Shown in pieces: positions 1 to 4,954 of a stretch of DNA of 7,401 nt (position 1 is the stretch's first letter; the number at the start of each line of letters is the position of its first letter). The notes beneath the pieces were generated by a model. That model was not told where the DNA came from. It saw nothing but the letters and a program-made list of their open reading frames with translations, and made no database searches. Source of the DNA: an uncultured Bacilli bacterium (lineage in GTDB: Bacteria; Bacillota_I; Bacilli_A; RF39; UBA660); the NCBI GenBank assembly GCA_947630195.1, contig CANRGQ010000058.1, positions 1-7,401 of the forward strand. The letters are read 5' to 3'. The position numbers and the translations under genes were made by a program.

Positions 1-1
1 T

Positions 2-181
2 AATAAACATTATACAATGACAGAAACAATACCAACCAGTGGATATACATATGATAGTACTATATCAAATTGTAATACTGAAAATAATATCAAAACAGCA
101 ATAAGTTATGATTCAAGTAAAGGCTTTTCATTTGAAACAGATGGCCCAAATATATGTTATGCATTTTTTAATAAAAGTTAA
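2..181 (+). CDS. C-terminal end of a surface protein related to the next gene (partial)
   Basis: An open frame enters from the left edge and ends at TAA 179-181, giving 59 residues of an otherwise missing protein. It contains the motif GYTYDSTISNC followed about 35 residues later by NICYAFF. The same arrangement (YTYVGTKC, then TIYCTLYF) occurs at residues 79-124 of the downstream 400-residue protein, so the two appear to share a small cysteine-pair, probably beta-rich, module. The final A of its stop codon is also the first base of the next gene's AGGAGG ribosome binding site, which implies co-transcription and possibly translational coupling. A function cannot be assigned from this tail. 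A cell-surface role is inferred only from the shared module and the neighbour. Confidence 0.7.
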   Translation, partial: NKHYTMTETIPTSGYTYDSTISNCNTENNIKTAISYDSSKGFSFETDGPNICYAFFNKS

Positions 182-194
182 GGAGGAAAATTAA

Positions 195-1397
195 GTGAAA
201 AAGAAAGTATTTAATGTAATATTAGTTATATTAACCATAGGAATGATATATGAAGGATATAGTTACTTTAATGTGAGAAAAGATAACAAAGTCTTAGAAG
301 ATATAAAAACAGTAGATGTATTTAATAATAAAGATAAAACATTATCAATAAAAGTCCAAAGTGGCGGAGAAAACGACTTCAAATGGTATGAACCAGAAAA
401 TAGGAGTAAATGGCCTGATAAAGCACAGTATACATATGTAGGGACAAAATGTGAAGATGCGAATGGAACAGATGTAGGAGATACAAAACCATATGTAACA
501 TTTAATGAAAACACATATACAGCAACAATAACAACAAAGAAAACTATATATTGTACTTTATATTTTGGAAAAGGAAGACCAGCATTAGAAGTACTAAATG
601 CCCAAGGAGGAGATTACTATGGAGGAGGAACAAAAGATAGCAGAACAGCTGTCCAAGGCTTATATAGATTTAAAGGAACAAAAGACCAAGTAACAAATAA
701 CTTCATATGTATAGGTGGTTCATTAAATCCAGAAAAGTGTGGAACTGAATCAAGCAATAAAAACTTATACAGAATAATCGGAGTAACCGACGGAACAGAA
801 GAAAGTACACTAGGTTTAAAAGCAGGAATGTTAAAGGTAATAAAGGTAATCCCATCCAGTACAAGCCAAGCATGGTCGACAAATGATAGTTCAAATATAG
901 ATTGGGATAATGAAAATAATACAGTAAGAGTATCAATAAATGGAAGTGGTTTCTATAATGGTTTGGAACAAGGAATAAAGAATATAATACCAGCAGTAAA
1001 ATGGTGGAAAGGAGATAGAACAAACGCAACATCAAGCGGAGCAGAAAAAAAGACAGCTACAACAGGACAATATCAAATAGGATTAATGTACGCAAGTGAT
1101 TATTATAATTCATGGGGTTATGGTTCAAACACCAATAGTTGGCTTCATATTACCAACACAATGAGCGGAAAAACATCAACATATGGTGGTAATACCGAAT
1201 GGACGATGACTAGGGATGTCGACAATACCTACTTTTTCTGGGCGTGGGAAGTGGGTTCGGACGGCGCCTTGGATTCCAGGCATGTGAACAGTCCGTTTAC
1301 GATTCGCCCAGTCTTCTATCTACCATCCACAACAGGACTAGTAGGTAATGGAACAGAATCTAGTCCGTACGTAATAACAAGTTTAAGTAATGCGTAA
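195..1397 (+). CDS. Membrane-anchored surface protein with C-terminal lectin-like/DUF6273-like domain; possible DGR target
   Basis: This 400-residue protein starts at GTG 195, eight bases after AGGAGG (181-186). A basic start (MKKK) and one hydrophobic segment (about residues 5-24) suggest an N-terminal anchor or uncleaved signal with the rest outside the cell. Residues 74-124 form a module with C86 and C120, also seen in the upstream partial protein. Residues about 155-230 carry NLYRIIGV (190-197), then LKVIKV. The C-terminal part has LMYASDYY, EWTMTR (335-340), VGSDG (353-357) and IRPVFYL (370-376). That W-T-x-T / SDG / RPVxYL pattern resembles DUF6273-like, C-type-lectin-type domains found in paralogous surface proteins of gut Firmicutes; this is recalled, not searched. 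Most of the gene uses A-ending codons, but residues 336-375 hardly do (see findings). Ligand and function are unknown. A surface binding or adhesion role is inferred. Confidence 0.75.
   Translation: MKKKVFNVILVILTIGMIYEGYSYFNVRKDNKVLEDIKTVDVFNNKDKTLSIKVQSGGENDFKWYEPENRSKWPDKAQYTYVGTKCEDANGTDVGDTKPYVTFNENTYTATITTKKTIYCTLYFGKGRPALEVLNAQGGDYYGGGTKDSRTAVQGLYRFKGTKDQVTNNFICIGGSLNPEKCGTESSNKNLYRIIGVTDGTEESTLGLKAGMLKVIKVIPSSTSQAWSTNDSSNIDWDNENNTVRVSINGSGFYNGLEQGIKNIIPAVKWWKGDRTNATSSGAEKKTATTGQYQIGLMYASDYYNSWGYGSNTNSWLHITNTMSGKTSTYGGNTEWTMTRDVDNTYFFWAWEVGSDGALDSRHVNSPFTIRPVFYLPSTTGLVGNGTESSPYVITSLSNA
1200..1320 (+). other. Candidate hypervariable segment (DGR variable-region-like) in the surface-protein gene
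   Basis: By hand count, 1201-1320 is 64/120 GC (53%) with 23 A, while 961-1020 is 20/60 GC with 29 A, 1141-1200 is 23/60 GC, and 1321-1380 is 24/60 GC. Of the 40 codons from 1200 to 1319 only two end in A (gaa, cca), against 12 of the preceding 40 and 28 of the 40 before those. Fixed-looking residues use A-poor codons (tgg, gtg, gcg, tcg, ccg), and many others end in C or T, as expected where AAY template codons have been randomised. It sits in the C-terminal lectin-like domain, the usual place for such a region. No template copy or reverse transcriptase is in the window, so this stays a hypothesis. Confidence 0.4.
1335..1366 (+). repeat. 7-base inverted repeat at the end of the surface-protein gene
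   Basis: GGACTAG (1335-1341) pairs perfectly with CTAGTCC (1360-1366) around an 18-base loop. It lies inside the coding frame about 15 bases after the GC-rich segment. Some DGR systems have a hairpin just downstream of the variable region, but those typically have a short tetraloop, so the match is weak and may be chance. Confidence 0.3.
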
Positions 1398-1419
1398 TAA
1401 AATTGTTTTAAATATAAGC

Positions 1420-1444
1420 AAAGGAATAGTAACATCTTCCTTTT
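1420..1444 (+). terminator. Weak terminator-like hairpin after the surface-protein gene
   Basis: AAAGGAA (1420-1426) pairs with TTCCTTT (1437-1443) around a 10-base loop, and one more T follows. It lies between the stop at 1397 and the next promoter, where a terminator would be expected. The stem is AT-rich and there is no real T tract, so termination would be inefficient at best. Confidence 0.3.
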
Positions 1445-1451
1445 GAAATGC

Positions 1452-1480
1452 TTTACAAAAACGGTGGTTTGTGCTATTAT
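1452..1480 (+). promoter_or_regulatory. Sigma-A-type promoter for the sigma-4-like gene operon
   Basis: TTTACA (1452-1457) and TATTAT (1475-1480) are 17 bases apart, and the -10 box is preceded by TGC, making an extended -10. An overlapping TATAAT (1478-1483) gives a 20-base spacer and is less likely. Transcription would begin around 1487, which places the ATG at 1448 upstream of the transcript and supports the start at 1505. Confidence 0.6.
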
Positions 1481-1491
1481 AATACCTCGTT

Positions 1492-1498
1492 AGGGGGT
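1492..1498 (+). promoter_or_regulatory. Ribosome binding site deciding the 1505 start
   Basis: AGGGGGT lies seven bases before ATG 1505. The ATG at 1448 has no such site and lies upstream of the promoter's -35 box, so 1505 is chosen as the translation start. Confidence 0.6.
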
Positions 1499-1504
1499 AG
1501 TGTT

Positions 1505-1954
1505 ATGGTATATATAGGTATTATTAAGAATGAACTATTAAATTGTATGCCACATTTAAGAGAAGAATTAGCTAAAGAAGAGGAAGTATATAATAATTTT
1601 TGGAAGTTAATGAAATTAATTCAAAATCCAGATATTAAAACATTTGGAGAATTTACAAGAGATGAAATAGTCTTACTTCGTCATAGAGCTGGTATTCTTA
1701 GTGGAGATATAAAAAACTATGATGAAATAGCGGATATTCTTAATATAAGTATTGATGATGTTAATAAGATAAGACAAAATGCTTTTTTAAAGATGGAAAG
1801 AGTTATGAGAAATGGTTTTTATAAGAAAGAATTTAAACTAGAAGAGGCTTCAAAAGAATTAAGAGATTATTATAAAATTGAACTTATGTTAAGAAAACAA
1901 TTCTTAAGTGAATGTACTAGTGCAATGGATGAAAATATAGAAAAGGTTAGATAA
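1505..1954 (+). CDS. Stand-alone sigma-70 region 4-like DNA-binding protein
   Basis: This 149-residue protein has a helical N-terminus, then residues 51-101 that read like sigma-70 region 4. TRDEIVLLRHRAG corresponds to the family's LTxREREVLxLRyG, DEIADILNIS to the first part of the helix-turn-helix, and DDVNKIRQNAFLKMERV to the recognition helix and its continuation. No region 2 (core-binding and -10 recognition) is visible, so it is not a complete sigma factor. A transcription regulator using a sigma-4-type helix-turn-helix is the best inference. The charged C-terminal 45 residues are unassigned. An in-frame ATG at 1448 would add 19 residues, but it precedes the promoter and lacks a ribosome binding site. 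It is the first gene of a three-gene operon, nine bases before the next. Confidence 0.6.
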   Translation: MVYIGIIKNELLNCMPHLREELAKEEEVYNNFWKLMKLIQNPDIKTFGEFTRDEIVLLRHRAGILSGDIKNYDEIADILNISIDDVNKIRQNAFLKMERVMRNGFYKKEFKLEEASKELRDYYKIELMLRKQFLSECTSAMDENIEKVR

Positions 1955-1963
1955 GGTATAATT

Positions 1964-2533
1964 ATGGATTATTATGGAAAAAGATATATTACAAAAAATT
2001 TAGATTTATATGAATATGTTTTAAAAGATGAATATACAGAATGGATAGATAATTTCTTTAATAGAATATCTAATACATCAGAATGTGATGCCTTTTCTTT
2101 AGCAAAAAATTTAAATTTTCTTGATAATCTTAATTTAGATACAATAATTACTTTATTAGAGGATTACTTAAATAGTACTAAAATTTCAGATAAAATTCAT
2201 GATTATTATATGTATGAGGAAGAAAACACAAGGGTAATAAAGTATAATGATATTACATTAAAATTTATTATAGAAAAATGGGATTTTGGTTATAATCATC
2301 CTGGTACTGATGGTTGTTTTAAAGTTCGTGCTATTTATCTATGCAATACTGAAAAATTGGAAGAACCTGTTATTGATGTTAAAGAATTACAAAGTTATGC
2401 TCGTAATCATGAAAAAATACATTTAATTGAAATTATGAGAGCAATTAGAAAATTAAAACATTATAAAGTAAATGATGAAGAGATAATGGAAGATTTAACA
2501 GTAGCGGAAAATTATCTTAAAAAGGGTAGATAA
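1964..2533 (+). CDS. Hypothetical protein, 189 residues
   Basis: I do not recognise this family. The protein is acidic and helical in prediction by eye, with many aromatic residues, no signal peptide and no membrane segment, so it is probably cytoplasmic. The most distinctive stretch is residues about 92-128, which include TLKFIIEKWDFGYNHPGTDG and look like a small folded beta-containing core. The C-terminal third, rich in E, K, I and L, looks helical. The ATG at 1964 follows the previous stop by nine bases, with only a weak AAGG ahead of it, which suggests translational coupling. Its stop overlaps the next start (TAATG). Its role is presumably linked to the sigma-4-like protein, but nothing in the sequence shows how. 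Confidence 0.6.
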   Translation: MDYYGKRYITKNLDLYEYVLKDEYTEWIDNFFNRISNTSECDAFSLAKNLNFLDNLNLDTIITLLEDYLNSTKISDKIHDYYMYEEENTRVIKYNDITLKFIIEKWDFGYNHPGTDGCFKVRAIYLCNTEKLEEPVIDVKELQSYARNHEKIHLIEIMRAIRKLKHYKVNDEEIMEDLTVAENYLKKGR

Positions 2534-2739
2534 TGGGAACAGCATATCGTTTAATATATACAGATGAAATTAATAAATTATTTATCGTAGAGAGGAAAAA
2601 TTTTCGTAATAGCGAAGCACTTAGATTGGCTTTTCAAGAATATTATTTAATTGAGTGTATGGCAGAAACTATGGGTTTTAAAATATTAGTTCAAGATGAT
2701 TTTGGAGAGTTAAGAGAATTAAAATCTAAAGGAAGATAA
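2533..2739 (+). CDS. Small hypothetical protein, 68 residues
   Basis: The ATG overlaps the upstream stop by one base (TAATG), so translation is probably coupled. The protein has no membrane segment or cysteine motif. The likely layout is a short beta strand (YRLIYTDEINKLFIVERKNF), a helix (SEALRLAFQEYYLIECMAETMG), and a strand plus charged tail. I do not recognise it. Its position as the last gene of a small operon led by a sigma-4-like DNA-binding protein suggests a shared function. The left arm of the terminator hairpin reaches into its last codons. Confidence 0.6.
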   Translation: MGTAYRLIYTDEINKLFIVERKNFRNSEALRLAFQEYYLIECMAETMGFKILVQDDFGELRELKSKGR

Positions 2740-2761
2740 CAGTTTGAGTTGTCTTCTTTTT
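2728..2761 (+). terminator. Intrinsic terminator of the sigma-4-like operon
   Basis: Positions 2728-2740 pair with 2748-2760 over 13 positions (two G-T wobbles) around the 7-base loop AGTTTGA, and the right arm runs into a TTTTT tract (2757-2761). The left arm overlaps the TAA ending at 2739. It separates the upstream operon from the promoter at 2791. Confidence 0.75.
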
Positions 2762-2790
2762 AAATTTATTAAAAAAATTAAAAATGGTTA

Positions 2791-2819
2791 TTGACAATCA
2801 TTAGTTTGTATCATATAAT
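2791..2819 (+). promoter_or_regulatory. Perfect-consensus sigma-A-type promoter
   Basis: TTGACA (2791-2796) and TATAAT (2814-2819) match both consensus boxes exactly with the ideal 17-base spacer. It points at the 49-residue gene at 2860, with about 34 bases of leader. It is by far the strongest promoter by sequence in the window, and no operator-like repeat is obvious around it. Confidence 0.8.
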
Positions 2820-2859
2820 TAAATAGTCAAAGGTGAAAAAAATAGAAAGAGGGGTTTTG

Positions 2860-3009
2860 ATGAAGAAAATTGTTAAAAAAATTAAAAGGTATTTCTTTAA
2901 TAGAAAATTACAAAGCGCTTTAAAAGAAGTAGAAAAAATGGAAAAGCATCCAGAAAGGTATAAAGGTTATCATAATCTTGAAGAATTAATGAAGGATTTA
3001 GAAAAATAA
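2860..3009 (+). CDS. 49-residue basic protein with RelB-like C-terminal tail
   Basis: ATG 2860 follows a GAGGGG ribosome binding site (2849-2854) by five bases, and TAA is at 3007-3009. The N-terminus (MKKIVKKIKRYFFNRKL) is strongly basic and could form an amphipathic helix. The C-terminus (HPERYKGYHNLEELMKDLEK) resembles the toxin-binding tail of RelB/DinJ-type antitoxins, where a Y-x-s-x-EEL-x-x-L pattern is common. The ribbon-helix-helix domain such antitoxins normally carry is absent, and no toxin gene follows; parA is next. An antitoxin remnant, a small regulator or a membrane-associated peptide are all possible. The strong promoter and ribosome binding site argue that it is a real gene. 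Confidence 0.6.
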   Translation: MKKIVKKIKRYFFNRKLQSALKEVEKMEKHPERYKGYHNLEELMKDLEK

Positions 3010-3044
3010 ATGTGTAATTCTTTCTTTTTTTCTAGTCCTTAATA

Positions 3045-3053
3045 TGTTAAAAT
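3045..3053 (+). promoter_or_regulatory. parA: Extended -10 promoter candidate for the parA operon
   Basis: TG-T-TAAAAT (3045-3053) is an extended -10 box 35 bases before ATG 3089. The expected -35 zone (3025-3030) is only T-rich. This is the only promoter-like sequence close to parA. Read-through from the promoter at 2791 is also possible, since no convincing terminator follows the 49-residue gene. Confidence 0.45.
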
Positions 3054-3088
3054 ATTAGGTAGTAATATATTTAATTAGAGGTGTAATT

Positions 3089-3874
3089 ATGGCTAAAGTT
3101 ATTTCATTAGTTAATCAAAAAGGTGGTGTTGGTAAAACTACAACAAGTATTAATTTAGCAGCGGCTTTAGGTAAAGAAAATAAGAGAGTTTTATTAATTG
3201 ATTTAGATCCTCAAAGTAATGCCACCACTGGTCTTGGACTTACCCAAGGCGATTTTGAACATGATATTTATGAGGTTTTAACGGGTAAATGTAGTATTGA
3301 AGAAAGTGTTATTAAAACTAGTTTTGAAAATTTAGCTATTATTCCATCAACATTAAATTTAGCAGGAATTGATGTTGAGTTTGTTAAAAAAATGTTAGAT
3401 GACCAAAACTTTCATCAAAATGAACAATTAAAATTAGCTTTAAATGATATTAAAAAAGCTTTTGATTATATTATTATCGATTGTCAACCATCACTTGGTA
3501 TTGGCACCATGAATGCTTTAGTAGCAAGTGATTCCGTTATAATACCTGTCCAATGTGAATTTTTTGCTTTAGAGGGAATTACGCAACTACTTAATTCCAT
3601 TATAATGGTGCAATCTAGTATGAATCCGCATTTGAGAATTGAAGGGGTATTATTAACCATGCTTGATGGAAGAACCAATATTGGTCTTGAAGTAATTGAA
3701 GAAATTAGAAAGTACTTTAAAGATAAAGTATTTAATACAATAATACCAAGATTAGTTAGATTAGTGGAGGCTCCAAGTCATGGTAAGCCAATTAATGAAT
3801 ATGATCCCACTAGTAGAGCAACCGAAGCTTATCATAATTTAGCAAAGGAAGTGATTGAGCGTAATGGAAACTAA
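3089..3874 (+). CDS. parA: ParA/Soj chromosome-partitioning ATPase
   Basis: This 261-residue ParA-family ATPase is the usual length for chromosomal Soj. The deviant Walker A motif KGGVGKTT is at residues 11-18 with both signature lysines (K11, K16). The A' motif IDLDPQ is at 37-42 and Walker B IIIDCQPS at 128-135. The protein lacks the N-terminal helix-turn-helix extension of plasmid P1/F-type ParA, which fits the chromosomal type. The family dimerises with ATP, binds DNA non-specifically and is stimulated by ParB to move origin regions; Soj also modulates DnaA in B. subtilis. ATG 3089 follows AGAGGTG (3077-3083) by five bases. The gene leads a five-gene operon and overlaps parB by 11 bases. 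Confidence 0.95.
   Translation: MAKVISLVNQKGGVGKTTTSINLAAALGKENKRVLLIDLDPQSNATTGLGLTQGDFEHDIYEVLTGKCSIEESVIKTSFENLAIIPSTLNLAGIDVEFVKKMLDDQNFHQNEQLKLALNDIKKAFDYIIIDCQPSLGIGTMNALVASDSVIIPVQCEFFALEGITQLLNSIIMVQSSMNPHLRIEGVLLTMLDGRTNIGLEVIEEIRKYFKDKVFNTIIPRLVRLVEAPSHGKPINEYDPTSRATEAYHNLAKEVIERNGN
3844..3855 (+). promoter_or_regulatory. parB: Ribosome binding site inside parA, deciding the parB start
   Basis: The 12 bases AAAGGAAGTGAT match the full anti-16S complement AAAGGAGGTGAT at 11 positions. Spacing from the GGAAG core is 12 bases to ATG 3864 but only three to TTG 3855, so ATG 3864 is the better start. Confidence 0.55.
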
Positions 3875-4748
3875 AAAGAAGGCTCTAGGTAGAGGTTTAG
3901 AACAATTATTTACGAATAACAATGTTATTGATTTTGACAACTTTGAAAAAGAAATTGTGAAAGAAAGTAAAAATGATATTGTTAAAATTAAGTTAGAAGA
4001 TATTAGAAGAAATCCTTATCAACCGAGAACTTATTTTAATGAAGAAAGTTTAAAGGAACTAGCTACTTCTATTAAAGAATATGGGGTAGTGCAACCTATT
4101 TTAGTTAAAAAAAGCATTAAGGGTTATGAGTTAATAGCGGGTGAAAGAAGATTAAGAGCCTCTAAAATAGCGGGTCTTTCTGAAATACCAGCCATCATTA
4201 AAGAGTTTACGGACCAAGAAATGATGGAAATTGCTTTAATTGAAAATATTCAAAGAGAAGATTTAAATCCAATAGATGAAGCGAAAAGTGTTTTAAATAT
4301 CATTAATTTAAGAAATTTAACTCAAGAAGAATTTGGTAATTTATTTGGTAAAAGTAGAAGTTATGTTACCAATCTTTTAGGACTTTTAAAATTACCTAAT
4401 GAAGTGCAAGATATGCTTGTTAAAAAAGAAATTTCGGCATCTCACGGAAGAGTATTAAGTAAGTTAGAAGATGATAATAAAATAATTGAACTTGCGGAAA
4501 GAATAAAAAAAGAAAACTTAAACGTAAGAGATATAGAAAAAATTGTTAGTGGTAAAGAAATGGTTAAAAGAAAGCCCATAACAGTAAAAGAACATGATTC
4601 TAAATATGATATGTATGAAAGAGTAATAAGTGATAAAATAGGTAGTGTTGTTAAAATAAATAAAAATAAATTAGAAATAACTTTTGACTCTTTAAAAGAT
4701 TTAGAAAGAATAATGGAGATACTAGATATTAAGATTGGAGAAGAATAA
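3864..4748 (+). CDS. parB: ParB/Spo0J chromosome-partitioning CTPase
   Basis: From ATG 3864 the protein has 294 residues, usual for Spo0J. The N-terminal ALGRGLEQLF (7-16) is the conserved ParA-contacting peptide. The ParB/Srx-type CTP-binding domain follows, with NPYQPR (50-55), GERRLRA (93-99) and ENIQREDLNPIDEA (127-140), and all key CTP-motif residues are present. A helix-turn-helix at about 153-178 (TQEEFGNLFGKSRSYVTNLL) would bind parS, and the C-terminal part holds the dimerisation region. The family loads at parS, spreads as a CTP-dependent sliding clamp, recruits SMC and drives ParA. Noc, a ParB paralogue, is an alternative, but direct linkage to parA favours ParB. No parS-like TGTTTCACGTGAAACA palindrome was found by eye. 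Its stop overlaps the next start. Confidence 0.93.
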   Translation: METKKKALGRGLEQLFTNNNVIDFDNFEKEIVKESKNDIVKIKLEDIRRNPYQPRTYFNEESLKELATSIKEYGVVQPILVKKSIKGYELIAGERRLRASKIAGLSEIPAIIKEFTDQEMMEIALIENIQREDLNPIDEAKSVLNIINLRNLTQEEFGNLFGKSRSYVTNLLGLLKLPNEVQDMLVKKEISASHGRVLSKLEDDNKIIELAERIKKENLNVRDIEKIVSGKEMVKRKPITVKEHDSKYDMYERVISDKIGSVVKINKNKLEITFDSLKDLERIMEILDIKIGEE

Positions 4749-4954
4749 TGGATAAAAGTTTTTCTTTAAATGATGAAGTTATTATGCGTAAAACTCATGC
4801 TTGTGGGAGTAACTTATGGACTATTACAAGAGTTGGTGTCGATATTAAAATTAAGTGTAATAACTGTGGTAGAGAAATTATGATGGATAGATTAGAGTTT
4901 CAAAAAAAGTTAAAGAAGGTGAATAAAATTGAGAAAATTACGGAAGAAAAATAG
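4748..4954 (+). CDS. yyzM: DUF951 family small zinc-ribbon-like protein (YyzM-like)
   Basis: This 68-residue protein matches the DUF951 pattern as I know it: an N-terminal SLNDEVIMRKTHACGSN, then W-x-I-x-R-x-G-x-D-I-K-I-K-C-x-x-C-G, then MDRLEF and a basic tail. H17, C19, C37 and C40 are placed as a likely metal site. The family is widespread in Firmicutes, and its B. subtilis member YyzM is encoded near spo0J and yyaF, as here. Its molecular function is not established to my knowledge; a nucleic-acid-related role is only a guess from the zinc-ribbon look and basic tail. The ATG overlaps the parB stop by one base (TAATG). The last 26 bases overlap the transporter start. Confidence 0.85.
   Translation: MDKSFSLNDEVIMRKTHACGSNLWTITRVGVDIKIKCNNCGREIMMDRLEFQKKLKKVNKIEKITEEK
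4912..4922 (+). promoter_or_regulatory. Ribosome binding site supporting a TTG start for the transporter
   Basis: AAAGAAGGTGA matches AAAGGAGGTGA at 10 of 11 positions and ends six bases before TTG 4929. The next in-frame ATG (4974) has no comparable site, so the TTG is preferred. Confidence 0.65.

Noticed and set aside
703..1035. Open frames on the - strand (263-514, 703-1035, 3484-3678, 5051-5323, 6575-6865)
   Set aside because: All lie within well-supported + strand genes, lack ribosome binding sites and give low-complexity or unfamiliar proteins.
1448..1504. Extending the sigma-4-like gene upstream to ATG 1448
   Set aside because: This ATG lies before the -35 box and has no ribosome binding site; ATG 1505 has both a correct site and a transcript.
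1505..1954. The 149-residue protein as a DGR accessory protein (Avd), given its place right after the candidate target gene
   Set aside because: Residues 51-101 fit sigma-70 region 4 clearly, it has its own promoter, and no Avd-like pattern was recognised.
1964..2739. The 189- and 68-residue genes as a toxin-antitoxin pair
   Set aside because: Neither shows a recognisable toxin or antitoxin motif, and they share an operon with a sigma-4-like gene.
2998..3035. Terminator after the 49-residue gene
   Set aside because: The possible stem is almost only A-T pairs with a 20-base loop, and no T tract follows the right arm.
3855..3863. TTG 3855 as the parB start
   Set aside because: The ribosome binding site core is only three bases away, too close; ATG 3864 begins the conserved METKKKALGRGL end.
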